64,000 nt of DNA from Rubrivivax sp. (GCA_027484825.1 JAIXSE010000034.1:124001-188000), one strand, 5' to 3'. Shown: positions 9,638 to 18,829, counted from the first letter of the stretch. The notes: generated by a model not told the origin, from the letters alone. Translations and numbers: made by a program.

Positions 9638-10305
9638 TGACCCAGGTGCTGATCATTGGGGCGTCGCGCGGCATCGGCCTGGAGCTGGTGCGCCAGCACC
9701 GCGAATCCGGCGACCAGGTGGTGGCCACGGCGCGCGACGAGGAAAGCCTGCAGCGCCTGCGCGCGCTGGGCGCCACCGCCATCAAGCTGGATGTGTCGGA
9801 TGTCGTCAGCATCGCCGGCCTGGCCTGGCAACTGGACGGCTTCCAGTTCAACCGCGTGATGTACGTGGCCGGCCTCTACGGCCCGCGCACCATCGGCCTG
9901 CAGCCGCCCAGCCAGGCGGACTTCGATGCGGTCATGCACACCAACGTGCTGGGTCCGATGCGGGTGCTGCCGCAGCTGCTGGACGCGCTGGCGCCGGATG
10001 CACGCATCGGCATCCTGTCCTCGCGCATGGGCTCGCTGACGCTGCGGGCCAATTCCGCCGGCTGGGTCTACCGTGCCTCCAAGGCGGCGGCCAATTCGGT
10101 GATGAAGGACATGGCCCTGGCGCTGGATGGCCGGGCCCTGTGCGTCAGCCTGCATCCGGGCTGGGTGAAGACCGACATGGGTGGGCAGGAAGCCGACATC
10201 GACGTGGCCACCAGCGCCGCCAGCCTGCGCAAGGTGCTGGACGGCCTGACGGCGGGCGACAACGGCGCCTTCTTCAATTACGACGGCCAGCCGCTGCCCT
10301 GGTGA
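9637..10305 (+). CDS. Short-chain dehydrogenase/reductase
   Basis: 222 residues, an atypically short but complete classical SDR. The cofactor motif is G-A-S-R-G-I-G at residues 8-14, and the catalytic pair is Tyr145-x3-Lys149 in Y-R-A-S-K. The N-S/N-A-G-type region reads Y-V-A-G-L-Y-G. The substrate is unknown. It resembles carbonyl-reductase-like (CsgA/YbbO-like) SDRs more than FabG. It is translationally coupled to the thiolase upstream and 12 bp from the acyl-CoA dehydrogenase, so it likely acts in the same acyl-CoA or keto-acid pathway. Confidence 0.85.
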   Translation: MTQVLIIGASRGIGLELVRQHRESGDQVVATARDEESLQRLRALGATAIKLDVSDVVSIAGLAWQLDGFQFNRVMYVAGLYGPRTIGLQPPSQADFDAVMHTNVLGPMRVLPQLLDALAPDARIGILSSRMGSLTLRANSAGWVYRASKAAANSVMKDMALALDGRALCVSLHPGWVKTDMGGQEADIDVATSAASLRKVLDGLTAGDNGAFFNYDGQPLPW

Positions 10306-10317
10306 GGACTCCGACCC

Positions 10318-11445
10318 ATGCTGCTTTCTGAAGACCACCGCGCCGTGCAGGATGCCGTGCGCGCCTATGTGCAGGACCGGATCGCGCCGTTCGCGGCGGA
10401 ATGGGACAAGTCCCACCAGTTCCCGGCCGAGGCGCTCCAGGGCCTTGCGGCGCTGGGCTGCTATGGCGTGGCCGTGCCCACCGACTACGACGGCGCCGGC
10501 CTGGACTATCTGGCCCTGGCGGTCATCCTGGAAGAGATCGCTGCCGGTGACGGCGCCACCTCCACCGTGGTGAGCGTCAACAACTGCCCGGTGTGCAGCA
10601 TCCTGATGGCCTTCGGCAACGAGGACCAGAAGGAGCGCTTTCTCAAGCCACTGGCCCGCGGCGACATGCTGGGCGCCTTCTGCCTGACCGAGCCGCATGT
10701 GGGCTCCGAGGCCGGCGGTCTGCGGACCACCGCGGTGCGGGACGGGGATGACTATGTGCTCAGCGGGGTGAAGCAATTCATCACCAGCGGCAAGAACGGG
10801 GATGTCGCCATCGTGATGGCGGTCACCGACAAGGCCGCCGGCAAGAAGGGCATCAGCGCCTTCCTGGTCCCCACAGGCACGCCCGGCTACATCGTCGCGC
10901 GGGTCGAGGACAAGATGGGCCAGCATGCCAGCGACACCGCCCAGATCCTGTTCGAGAACTGCCGCGTGCCTGCGGCCAACCGGCTGGGCGAAGAAGGGCA
11001 GGGGCTGAAGATCGCCTTGTCGGGCCTGGAAGGCGGGCGCATCGGTATCGCCTCCCAGTCGGTCGGCATGGCGCGGGCGGCCTTCGACGCGGCGCTGAAG
11101 TACAGCCGCGAGCGGGTGGCCTTCGGTGTGCCGATCTTTGAGCACCAGGTCATTCAGCACAAGCTGGCCGACATGGCCACCCAGATCGAAGCCGCCCGTC
11201 AGCTGATCTGGCATGCCGCCGCCCTGAAGGATGCGGGCCAGCCCTGTCTCAAGGAAGCGGCGATGGCCAAACTGTTTGCCAGCGAGATGGCGGAGAAGGT
11301 CTGCTCGGCGGCCATCCAGGTGCATGGCGGCTACGGCTATGTGAGCGACTTCCCCGTGGAGCGGATCTATCGGGATGTGCGGGTGACGCAGATCTACGAG
11401 GGGACCTCCGAGGTCCAGAAGATCCTGATCGGCCGGGCGCTCTGA
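10318..11445 (+). CDS. Acyl-CoA dehydrogenase, short-chain type
   Basis: 375 residues with intact acyl-CoA dehydrogenase domains. The catalytic base is Glu361 in Y-E-G-T-S-E, the position used by short- and medium-chain enzymes, in contrast to the Glu247 position of the isovaleryl enzyme at 4.5 kb. The L-T-E-P-H-V-G-S-E substrate loop differs from the common E-P-x-A-G-S. It is the last gene of the thiolase-SDR-dehydrogenase unit and ends 21 bp from a convergent pilin gene. The exact acyl substrate cannot be read from sequence. Confidence 0.9.
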   Translation: MLLSEDHRAVQDAVRAYVQDRIAPFAAEWDKSHQFPAEALQGLAALGCYGVAVPTDYDGAGLDYLALAVILEEIAAGDGATSTVVSVNNCPVCSILMAFGNEDQKERFLKPLARGDMLGAFCLTEPHVGSEAGGLRTTAVRDGDDYVLSGVKQFITSGKNGDVAIVMAVTDKAAGKKGISAFLVPTGTPGYIVARVEDKMGQHASDTAQILFENCRVPAANRLGEEGQGLKIALSGLEGGRIGIASQSVGMARAAFDAALKYSRERVAFGVPIFEHQVIQHKLADMATQIEAARQLIWHAAALKDAGQPCLKEAAMAKLFASEMAEKVCSAAIQVHGGYGYVSDFPVERIYRDVRVTQIYEGTSEVQKILIGRAL

Positions 11446-11466
11446 GCGCTGGGCCGCGACGCGACC

Positions 11467-12021
11467 TCAGTAGCTGATGGTCACCGTCACCGTGTCGGTG
11501 TAGGAGCCAGGCACCACATTGGCCAGCGACGGCAGCCGACCGTACACCGTCAGGCTCTGGACGCTGCCGGTGCCGGTGCCGGTCTTGGCCGTGCTGGAGG
11601 CGGTTCCGTCGCCCCAGACTGTCGAGCGGCCGGCATCCAGGTAGAGCTGATAGGCCAGGGTGTCCGAGCCGCTTTTCATCGTCCGGTTGGCGAAGTTGCT
11701 GGCGCCGCCCGCATTCGCACCGGCACTCAGGGACACGGTGTAGGGCGTCGTGTTGGAGCAGGTCACCGTCAGCGTCGAGGTGGCATCCAGCGGCGTGGAC
11801 ACCGACAGCGGGTCGATCGCACTGCCAAAATTCAGCGACGAACCGGACACCGTACAGGCGCTGGTGATGGTGGCCGTGACCGGGAAGGTCGTGGTCACCG
11901 GCGTGGCCGCAGCGGCGTAGGGGGAGAGGCAGTACAGGCTCAGGCCCACCAGCAGCACCGAGCCCTGCATCAGGCGGGTGGCAAGCGTGGGACGGCGGCT
12001 GGCGGTACGAACGTTTGACAT
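11467..12021 (-). CDS. Spore coat U-type secreted pilin-like protein
   Basis: 184 residues from ATG 12021, with AGGGAG eight bases upstream; the longer upstream frame is rejected. A signal peptide (about residues 1-38, Ala-rich end) precedes a beta-rich domain typical of the SCPU family, subunits exported by chaperone-usher systems. Two Cys (in the A-C-T and T-C-S contexts) probably form the conserved disulfide. The C-terminus ends in the alternating T-V-T-V-T-I-S-Y donor-strand-like stretch. No chaperone or usher gene is adjacent, which is unusual since these subunits normally sit in such clusters. Confidence 0.75.
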   Translation of the reverse strand: MSNVRTASRRPTLATRLMQGSVLLVGLSLYCLSPYAAAATPVTTTFPVTATITSACTVSGSSLNFGSAIDPLSVSTPLDATSTLTVTCSNTTPYTVSLSAGANAGGASNFANRTMKSGSDTLAYQLYLDAGRSTVWGDGTASSTAKTGTGTGSVQSLTVYGRLPSLANVVPGSYTDTVTVTISY

Positions 12022-12558
12022 GACGGGCTCCCTGTTTGGATGGTTCGTATCTTCTCGAGCCTGATCACTTCGCAACAGACGGCGCCTGCGCATGCATCCG
12101 TGGGGGGAAGGCACCGGCCGGTGTAGGCGCTTGTCCGACATCTGTGAGCCGTGCGGAGCCCCCGGCGCGGGCAGGGAATTGCCACTTCAGGCCGATGGGC
12201 CCTGCACAGTCGCCGGGGTGCGGACCTGGCCATCCGGACTTTCACCAAGGGCGCCACAGCCGGACAGCGGGTGCCGGGTCGTTTCCGCGTCACCACCCGG
12301 GGCTGTCCGTCCATGCCCCGATTCCAAGCCGCTGTGCGTGCCGTCCCGATGACGACTAGGGAAACAACTACCCCTCCGACCAGGGGGGAGCTGGCGTTTC
12401 CCGAGGCTGCTCATTCGTGAAGCCCGTCACACAATCAGCCAGCCCAGGGGCGGGGCAGTCCGACCGCCCCACGGACTCTTGACGCGAACCGCATGACGGC
12501 CCGCGTGTCTCCAACAGCCGGGGTGGACATCCCACCGCTTTCTCCAGAAGGACCAGCA
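12022..12558. other. 537-bp divergent intergenic region
   Basis: No gene is supported here. It separates the divergent pilin and PEP-CTERM genes and must contain both promoters. One feature is worth noting: GACTAGGGAAACAACTACCCC near 12354-12374 contains GGG/CCC arms around a nine-base A-rich centre, followed by a second GC-rich inverted stretch. It could be a regulator site, but no family can be assigned. Confidence 0.4.
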
Positions 12559-13203
12559 ATGTTCAAGCAAGCCTGCGCGGCATTGGCGCTGGTGGGTGCA
12601 ATGGCATCCGCGCACGCCGACGCCACCCTCATCAGCGAGGGATTCGACAACGTCGCCAATCTGCCGTCCTCCGGATGGACGATCCTCAACCTGAGCACCC
12701 CCACCGGCCTGACTTCGCCGTGGGTGCAGGGCGACCAGACGATCTTTTCCGCCCTCAGCGGTGCCAGCAATTCCTACATCTCGAGCAACTACAACAATGC
12801 GGGCGCGGGCGGCAATCTGGCCAGCTGGCTGATCACGCCGGTGTTCTCGACCGCCACCGACGTGGTGGTGACCTTCTGGGCCAAGGCCGACATCCAGGAC
12901 GGCTACTTCGACCAGTTGACCTTCGGCCTGCTGGACGCCGCCGGCAATCCGACCAGCTTGGTGCTGGACACCACCGTGACGGTGACCGGCCAGTGGGCCC
13001 AGTACAGCCTGAACCTGGCCAGCCTGGGTGCCGGCACCAGTGGCCGCTTCGCCATCGAATACGTGGGCGCTGCCGACCTGGCCAACTACGTCGGTGTGGA
13101 CAACCTGAGCGTGACCGCCGTGCCGGAACCCGCCAGCCTGGCCCTGGCCAGCCTGGGTCTGGTCGGTCTGGTGGCCGTGCGTCGCCGCCGCCAGGTCCGC
13201 TGA
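12559..13203 (+). CDS. PEP-CTERM-sorted choice-of-anchor J protein
   Basis: 214 residues from ATG 12559 (AGAAGGA upstream). A signal peptide ends near A-H-A-D. The body is a jelly-roll-like choice-of-anchor J domain beginning E-G-F-D-N. The C-terminus has V-P-E-P, a hydrophobic span and R-R-R-R, the PEP-CTERM signal processed by exosortase in exopolysaccharide-producing Gram-negatives. Exosortase itself is not in the window. It leads a three-gene run with a small secreted protein and a PA-domain protein. Surface attachment or a matrix role is inference from the sorting signal. Confidence 0.88.
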   Translation: MFKQACAALALVGAMASAHADATLISEGFDNVANLPSSGWTILNLSTPTGLTSPWVQGDQTIFSALSGASNSYISSNYNNAGAGGNLASWLITPVFSTATDVVVTFWAKADIQDGYFDQLTFGLLDAAGNPTSLVLDTTVTVTGQWAQYSLNLASLGAGTSGRFAIEYVGAADLANYVGVDNLSVTAVPEPASLALASLGLVGLVAVRRRRQVR

Positions 13204-13228
13204 GCGCGCTTTGCCCAAGGAGCCCCAG

Positions 13229-13684
13229 ATGCTGAATCAAACCTTCTCCCGAACCGCCCTGAGCGCCGCCCTGTGCGCTGCCGCCCTGCTGCCTTTCGCT
13301 GCTTCCGCCGCCGAGAGCGCCGAGGCGACCGCCAATGGCAGCCTGCCGGTCACCGAGGTCCCGCAGGACACGCTGGTCGTGGTGCGTGATGCCGAAACCG
13401 GCAAGCTGCGCGCCGCCACCAACGAGGAACGCGCCGCGCTGCAGTCCCTGCGCGCCAGCAAGCGCGTGATGGCCTTGAGCGCCGTGGCCGCCACGCCGCA
13501 GATCAAGCGTCATGCCGTCTCCGGCGCCACCGGCGTGCGCATGACCGACGACATGCTGGCCCATTCCGTGATGGTGCGCCGTCCCGACGGCACGCTGGAA
13601 GAGCTGTGCTTCCCCAGCAAGCAGGAAGCCGACGCCGCCGTGGCTAAGGGCTTTGCCCCCAAGGCTGAACTCCCCACCAAGTGA
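13229..13684 (+). CDS. Small secreted protein following the PEP-CTERM gene
   Basis: 151 residues starting at ATG 13229 with AAGGAG eight bases upstream; a TTG 18 bp earlier is less likely. A signal peptide (about residues 1-28, ending A-S-A-A) precedes a mature part containing T-L-V-V-V-R-D-A-E-T-G-K-L-R and a single Cys near position 130. Similar proteins sit directly after PEP-CTERM genes in related Burkholderiales and have been named after that position; function is unknown. Its stop is within bases of the next start, so translation is probably coupled. Confidence 0.7.
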   Translation: MLNQTFSRTALSAALCAAALLPFAASAAESAEATANGSLPVTEVPQDTLVVVRDAETGKLRAATNEERAALQSLRASKRVMALSAVAATPQIKRHAVSGATGVRMTDDMLAHSVMVRRPDGTLEELCFPSKQEADAAVAKGFAPKAELPTK

Positions 13685-13689
13685 GCACC

Positions 13690-15192
13690 ATGGACATGAG
13701 CATCAAGACTTTCGCTGTGCGTGCCACGCTGCTGGCCGCCCTGTGCGCCGCCGGTGTCAGCCAGGCCGCCACCATCGTCATCCAGAGCCGCGACCCGGCC
13801 GGGGTGGGCTTCAACGACGCCACACCGGTCGCCCCGGTGGGCGGCAACCCCGGCACCACGCTGGGTGAGCAGCGCATGTATGTCTACCGCTATGTGGCGG
13901 ACATCTGGGAAAAGCAGCTCACCAGCAATGTGACCATCACGGTCAATGCCGGCTGGGAAGCCCTGACCTGCACGGCCACCAGCGCCACGCTGGGCAGTGC
14001 CGGCGCCTGGAACATCTGGCACGACTTCACCAACAGCAAGCCCGGCACCTGGTATCCGCAGGCGCTGGCCAACAAGCTGTACGGTGCCAATCTGACCGAA
14101 GGCGTGCCCGATGACGGCAGCGGCTACGGCAACGTCGACATCAAGACCCAGTTCAACGTCAACCTCGGCACCACCGGCTGCCTGGAAGGCAGCCCCTTCT
14201 ACCTGGGCGTGGACGGCAATGCAGGCGACGCGGTCAACTTCGTCGAAACCCTGCTGCATGAACTGGGCCACGGCCTGGGCTTCTCGGTCCTGACGGTCTA
14301 TACCGGCAGCGTGGCCAGCGCCGTGGGCTACCGGCTCAATGCCGATGGCACGGCCTACCAGGCCAGCGGGGGACTGCCCAGCATCTGGGAACAGTACATG
14401 TATGACAACACCGCCGGCAAGACCTGGCTGGACATGACCAGCGCCGAGCGCCGCGTGTCCACCACCAATGCGCTGGGCCTGGCCTGGATCGGCCCGCAGG
14501 CAGTGGCCGGTGCTGCCACCACCCTGACGCCGCTGCCGGTGCTCAAGACCGCCACCTCGGCCCCCGGCTACTCCGGTTTCTACGCCTACAACACCGCGTC
14601 CTTCGGGCCCGGCGTGTCCACTGGCCTGAACCTGGGCGCGCTGGCGGTGGTGCCGGCCGATCCGGTCAATGGCGCCGGCTGCCTGCCGTTTGATGCGGCC
14701 ACCTCGACGGCCGTGGCCGGCAAGGTCGCCATCATCGACCGCGGCACCTGCGGCTTTGCGGTGAAGACGAAGAATGCGCAGAACGCGGGTGCGATCGGCG
14801 TGATCATCGCCAACAACACCGGCGGCGCAGCACCAGGCCTGGGCGGCTCCGACCCGACGGTGGTGATTCCCGCCATCAGCGTGTCGCAGACCGACGGCGC
14901 CACCTTGAAGGCGGCGGTGGCGGCAGCCGTGCCCTACGGCAGCCGTCGCGCACCGGGCCTGGTGTCGGCATCGCTGAGCACCGACCCGACGCGCCGCGCC
15001 GGTGCGGATGCCCGCGGTCGTCCGCTGCTGTATACGCCCTCGGTGCTGGCCTCCGGCTCGTCGGTGTCGCATTGGGATGTGTCGGCGGTGCCCAACCTGC
15101 TGATGGAACCCAACATCAACAGCGACCTCACCACCATCCTGGTCCCGCCCAAGGACCTGACCTTCCCGCTGCTGAAGGACCTCGGCTGGTAA
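13690..15192 (+). CDS. Secreted zinc metalloprotease-like protein with PA domain
   Basis: About 500 residues. The possible starts are GTG 13681, ATG 13690 and ATG 13696; AAGTGAG four bases before 13690 favours that one. A signal peptide ends near S-Q-A-A. The motif H-E-L-G-H-G-L-G-F (about residues 191-199) is an HExxH zinc site with the Gly that precedes a third ligand in metzincins. A protease-associated (PA) domain follows at about 310-410, with G-K-V-A-I-I-D-R-G-T-C-G-F. No membrane anchor or PEP-CTERM signal is present, so it is probably released. Neighbours suggest a role in matrix or surface-protein turnover; the substrate is unknown. Confidence 0.8.
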   Translation: MDMSIKTFAVRATLLAALCAAGVSQAATIVIQSRDPAGVGFNDATPVAPVGGNPGTTLGEQRMYVYRYVADIWEKQLTSNVTITVNAGWEALTCTATSATLGSAGAWNIWHDFTNSKPGTWYPQALANKLYGANLTEGVPDDGSGYGNVDIKTQFNVNLGTTGCLEGSPFYLGVDGNAGDAVNFVETLLHELGHGLGFSVLTVYTGSVASAVGYRLNADGTAYQASGGLPSIWEQYMYDNTAGKTWLDMTSAERRVSTTNALGLAWIGPQAVAGAATTLTPLPVLKTATSAPGYSGFYAYNTASFGPGVSTGLNLGALAVVPADPVNGAGCLPFDAATSTAVAGKVAIIDRGTCGFAVKTKNAQNAGAIGVIIANNTGGAAPGLGGSDPTVVIPAISVSQTDGATLKAAVAAAVPYGSRRAPGLVSASLSTDPTRRAGADARGRPLLYTPSVLASGSSVSHWDVSAVPNLLMEPNINSDLTTILVPPKDLTFPLLKDLGW

Positions 15193-15289
15193 GCCGCTGG
15201 TCGGCCGGGCCGGCCGTGCCGGCTTGGGCCGATTCAGCCCGCTCCGCTCACTCAGCCCACAGCGGCTGAACGGTGCCCCCCAGGCACCC

Positions 15290-15327
15290 CAGCAAGGGCC
15301 CCGTGCATCCGCACCGGGCCCTTGCTG
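15290..15327 (+). terminator. Strong hairpin after the PA-domain protease gene
   Basis: A perfect 12-bp stem, CAGCAAGGGCCC (15290-15301) pairing with GGGCCCTTGCTG (15316-15327), closes a 14-base loop about 100 bp after the stop. No T-tract follows, so it may end transcription only with Rho or merely stabilise the 3' end. The rest of 15193-15533 shows no gene. Confidence 0.5.
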
Positions 15328-15533
15328 CATTCCGGCCGTCCGCTGTACGGCTCGCCCACCCGGGGGACGGTGCGCCGTCGGTGTTCGAAAGCCTGTCGGC
15401 GGATGCCCTACACCGGCTGCGGCAACTCGACCTCAGCGGAAACGGCGCGATTCGCATGGTCGTGCAGACGCCAACGCGCGACGATTGCCGTGATCGAGGC
15501 GGCCAGCGCCTGACCGGATTCGGGAGAGATTCC

Positions 15534-17441
15534 ATGCCCAAGCCCCCCCTTCTGTTCCGACAACGGCCCGGCCGCATGACGGCCTGGCTGGTGCTGGGTA
15601 ATGTGCTGGTGATCGCGGCGCTGGCGTTGATGACCGTTTTCAGCCTGCGCTCGCAGTGGCAGACGGAAGAGACCCGCGCCAGCGAGACCACCGACAACCT
15701 GGCCCAGAGCCTGAGCGTGGAGGTCAGCGCCGAGCTGCGCAATGCCGACAATGCGCTGTCCACGATTGCGCTGCGGTTTCGCAGTGCGCGCCTGTCCCGC
15801 GAGCATGAGGATTCGCTGATGCGCATCCTGAGCGAGCAGGAGAGCCTGCTGCCGCAGGTCGACTCGCTCAGCATCACCGACATCTATGGCCAGGTGATTG
15901 CGGGCGACGGCGCAGGCGACAAACCGATCAACGTGTTTGACCGCCCCTATTTCGCCCAGGCCATGATGAGCCAGGACATGGTGGTGTCGGAACCGCTGCA
16001 AAGCCGCTATGACGGCCAGTGGTGCATCGTGCTGGCCCGGCGGCTCATCAACCATGACGGGCAGTTTGCCGGCATCACCTTTGCGGTGGTGTCCGCTCAG
16101 CATTTTGTGGACCGCTTCAGCCATCTGGCTCTGGGGGCGTCCGGGGCGGTGAGCCTGCGCACCGAGGGCTTGAACCTGATCGCGCGCTACTCCGCCAGCG
16201 AACCGGGCACCACCCGGGGCTTCGGCACCCGCACGCTCTCCACCGCGATGCTGCACAGCCTGGCGGACAACCCGGACCACGGCATCTATCGCTCCTATGT
16301 GGCGCTGGACAACGTCGAGCGCATCACCGCCTACCGACGGGTCGCGCGTTACCCGGTCATCGTGTTCACCGGCATGAGCAGCCAGGACTATCTGACGTCC
16401 TGGTGGCATCAGGTCTGGCAGCAATCCATGCTGGCCGCACTGGTGGCCCTGGCCGTGGCGGGGGCGTCGTGGCTGATCCATCGCCATCAGCGGACGGTGC
16501 AGGGCCATCAGGCTGCGTTGGCCCGCGTGGCGCAGCAGCAGCAGATGATGTTGCACAACGACCTGATTGGCATGGTGCGCCTGCAGGAGGGCCGCGCCGT
16601 CTGGTGCAACCCCGCCCTGGAGCGCATGTTCGGGTATGACAGCGGCGCCCTGCAGGGCCATGCCTCGCGCCTGCTGTTCCTGACCGACGAGGACCACCTT
16701 CGGGTGGCCAGCGTCGGGTCGGCGGCCATCCGGGCCGGTGAGTCCTACCGCATCCAGTTGCCGATGCGGCGCAAGGACGGCAGTGCCTTCTGGGTGGACG
16801 TGAGCGGCATGGTGATGTCGGCCACCGAGTCGCTGTGGATGCTGGTGGACATCGACAAGCTCAAGCGCAGCGAAGAAAGCGCGCAGCAGCAAGCGACGCA
16901 GGATCCGCTGACGGAGCTGCCCAACCGCCGCATGCTGGAGGAGCGGTTGGCCGACACACTGCTGCAGGCCCACCGCAGCGGCGAGAGTTTTACGCTGTGC
17001 TATCTGGACCTGGACGGCTTCAAGCCGGTCAACGACCGATATGGGCACGAGGCCGGGGATGAAGTGCTGCGTCAGGTGGCGCAGCGGCTGCAGGAGCTGG
17101 TGCGCAACAAGGATGTGGTGGCCCGCATGGGCGGTGATGAATTCGCCATCCTGCTGCCGGGCATGGCGAGGGCCGCGGATGCGGAGCAGTTGCTGCAGCG
17201 GGTGCTGTTCTCGATCCAGCGTCGCATCCAGCTCGACACCGGTGAGTCGGTGTCGGTCAATGCCAGCATTGGCGCGGTGATCGGGAGCGGCGCAGACCTC
17301 GGGCGCGACCTGCTGCGGGCGGCTGACGAGGTGATGTATGAGGCCAAGCGCCGTGGCAAGGGCCGGATTCAGCTGGCCCAGCCGTCGCCACTGCGGGAAG
17401 CGACCGAAGCGGGCGCCCGGGATTGGGCGGCCGCTGCCTGA
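15534..17441 (+). CDS. Membrane diguanylate cyclase with extracytoplasmic sensor and PAS domain
   Basis: 635 residues from ATG 15534 (GGGAGAGA upstream). A first membrane span (about 18-38), a ~230-residue periplasmic region of the double-Cache kind, a second span (about 300-320), a PAS domain (about 340-460) and a C-terminal GGDEF domain. The active site G-G-D-E-F is at 533-537, preceded by the inhibitory I-site R524-x2-D527 five residues before it, so the enzyme should make c-di-GMP and be product-inhibited. There is no EAL domain. It lies directly after the exopolymer/PEP-CTERM block, which fits c-di-GMP control of surface matrix, though no direct link is shown. Confidence 0.92.
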   Translation: MPKPPLLFRQRPGRMTAWLVLGNVLVIAALALMTVFSLRSQWQTEETRASETTDNLAQSLSVEVSAELRNADNALSTIALRFRSARLSREHEDSLMRILSEQESLLPQVDSLSITDIYGQVIAGDGAGDKPINVFDRPYFAQAMMSQDMVVSEPLQSRYDGQWCIVLARRLINHDGQFAGITFAVVSAQHFVDRFSHLALGASGAVSLRTEGLNLIARYSASEPGTTRGFGTRTLSTAMLHSLADNPDHGIYRSYVALDNVERITAYRRVARYPVIVFTGMSSQDYLTSWWHQVWQQSMLAALVALAVAGASWLIHRHQRTVQGHQAALARVAQQQQMMLHNDLIGMVRLQEGRAVWCNPALERMFGYDSGALQGHASRLLFLTDEDHLRVASVGSAAIRAGESYRIQLPMRRKDGSAFWVDVSGMVMSATESLWMLVDIDKLKRSEESAQQQATQDPLTELPNRRMLEERLADTLLQAHRSGESFTLCYLDLDGFKPVNDRYGHEAGDEVLRQVAQRLQELVRNKDVVARMGGDEFAILLPGMARAADAEQLLQRVLFSIQRRIQLDTGESVSVNASIGAVIGSGADLGRDLLRAADEVMYEAKRRGKGRIQLAQPSPLREATEAGARDWAAAA

Positions 17442-17444
17442 GCG

Positions 17445-17495
17445 GCGACGGCCTCAACAGCCGCTGCCCGTTAGCGACGGCCTCAACAGCCGTCG
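17445..17495. repeat. Duplicated 19-bp sequence with terminator-like hairpin
   Basis: GCGACGGCCTCAACAGCCG occurs at 17445-17463 and 17474-17492. Each copy folds, the second best: CGACGGC pairs with GCCGTCG around a 7-base loop. It lies in the 62-bp gap between the convergent diguanylate cyclase and binding-protein genes and probably ends transcription from both sides. There is no T-tract. Confidence 0.55.
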
Positions 17496-17503
17496 TGGGA
17501 CGC

Positions 17504-18631
17504 TCAGCGACGGACCTTGCCGTCCGCCGTCAGGATGGTCATGTCCACGTACTTGGAGCCGGTGTGCTTCTGGGCATTGAAGTGGATGAAGAAGCCGCCG
17601 ACGTCGAAGTCCTTCAGGCTTTCCAGTGCACTCACCAGGCTGTCAGAGCTGACGTTGTTGCCGGCACGGCGCAGGCCTTCAATCAGCACCTTGGCGGCAA
17701 CGAAGCCTTCCATGCCGGTGTAGCTCAGTTCCCGGTTGGCCGCCTTGGCCCGCTGCGCATATTCCTGCGCCAGCGGATTGGTGCCGCTGAAGGGGAAAGG
17801 CACGACCTGTGACACCACCACGCCGCGCGAATCCTGGCCCAGCTCGGTGGCCAGGGCCTGCGCACCCACGAAGGACAGGTTGTAGAAATTGCCCAGGAAC
17901 ATCGCCTTGCGCGCCAGACGGATGAAGGCCGCGCAGGACTTGTAGGCGCTGACCTGGACGATGGCTTCCGGCTGTGCGGCCAGGATGGTCTTGACCGCCG
18001 CCGTCACATCCACCGAATTGCGCTCCACGGTGGCGGTGGCCACCGGGGCCAGGCCCTGCTTCTTCAGGGCCTCCTGCATGCCGCTCAGGCCGGCCTGGCC
18101 ATAGGCGTCGTTCTGATAGAACACGGCCACCTTCTTGATGCCCACCGACTTCAGCTGCTGGACGATTTCCTCGCACTCGTCGTTGTAGGACGCGCGCACA
18201 TGGAAGGCGTAGCGGTTGAAGGGGGTCCGCAGGGCCTCGGCGCCGGTGAAGGGGGCGAAGAACGGGACCTTGGCATTGATGGCCAGCGGCAGCGCGGCCA
18301 GCGAGGTCGGCGTGCCGATGTAGCCGAACAGCGCGGTGACGCCTTCGTCCAGCAGCTTGCGGGTGTTGGCCGCGCAGCGGTCGGGCTCGTAGCCGTCGTC
18401 CAGGCTGCGCAGCTCGATGCGGCGGCCGTTGACGCCGCCGCGCTGGTTGATGAAGTCAAACGCCAGCAGGGCGCCGTCGCGGAAATGCTCGCCCAGATCC
18501 TTGGCCGGGCCACTCAGCGGCGCGGACTGCCCGAGCACGATCTTGGTGTTGTCGGCAAAGGCCGGCAGCACCGGCAGGGCGCCGGTGCCGATGAGGGCGG
18601 AGAGCTGGGTGAGAAGTTGGCGGCGTTTCAT
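17504..18631 (-). CDS. Periplasmic substrate-binding protein, branched-chain amino acid ABC type
   Basis: 375 residues. A signal peptide begins M-K-R-R-Q-L-L and ends near F-A-D. The type I periplasmic-binding fold (LivJ-like) follows, with G-Q-S-A-P-L-S-G near the mature N-terminus and F-G-Y-I-G-T-P-T-S. No permease or ATPase genes are nearby, so it is an orphan component. It is clearly paralogous to the protein at 47.7-48.8 kb, sharing most of the N-terminal half and the F-Y-Q/H-Q-N-D-A-Y-G motif. The ligand is unknown; orphan LivJ-like proteins in this group often bind aromatic or other small acids. Confidence 0.88.
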   Translation of the reverse strand: MKRRQLLTQLSALIGTGALPVLPAFADNTKIVLGQSAPLSGPAKDLGEHFRDGALLAFDFINQRGGVNGRRIELRSLDDGYEPDRCAANTRKLLDEGVTALFGYIGTPTSLAALPLAINAKVPFFAPFTGAEALRTPFNRYAFHVRASYNDECEEIVQQLKSVGIKKVAVFYQNDAYGQAGLSGMQEALKKQGLAPVATATVERNSVDVTAAVKTILAAQPEAIVQVSAYKSCAAFIRLARKAMFLGNFYNLSFVGAQALATELGQDSRGVVVSQVVPFPFSGTNPLAQEYAQRAKAANRELSYTGMEGFVAAKVLIEGLRRAGNNVSSDSLVSALESLKDFDVGGFFIHFNAQKHTGSKYVDMTILTADGKVRR

Positions 18632-18700
18632 GGACGGTCCGTGACAGCGTGGGCCGTTATCTTGCGTGAACCTGTCACCTTGGGGATAGCCCTAGGCTGT

Positions 18701-18728
18701 GCGAGCAGTGTTTTTTTCTATTGCTCGC
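18701..18728. other. AT-loop hairpin in the binding-protein 5' region
   Basis: GCGAGCA (18701-18707) pairs with TGCTCGC (18722-18728) around a 14-base loop carrying seven Ts. It lies in the 198-bp intergenic stretch that must hold the minus-strand binding-protein promoter, and could be an attenuator-like or operator element. No further feature is seen between 18632 and 18829. Confidence 0.3.
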
Positions 18729-18829
18729 CAACAAATTCACAGGCTGTTTCCAGCAAAATTTTTGATGAGGCCGCCATTCGCGCAACGGACGAACAACTCC
18801 GTATCAAACGTGACAGTGGGTAACCGAAC

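Noticed and set aside
8911-11325. 804-residue minus-strand open frame across thiolase, SDR and dehydrogenase
   Set aside because: Antisense shadow of three genes with complete active sites; no domain recognised.
15273-15533. N-terminal extension of the diguanylate cyclase
   Set aside because: The first 87 codons overlap a hairpin and lack hydrophobic or domain features; ATG 15534 has a good ribosome binding site and precedes the first membrane span.
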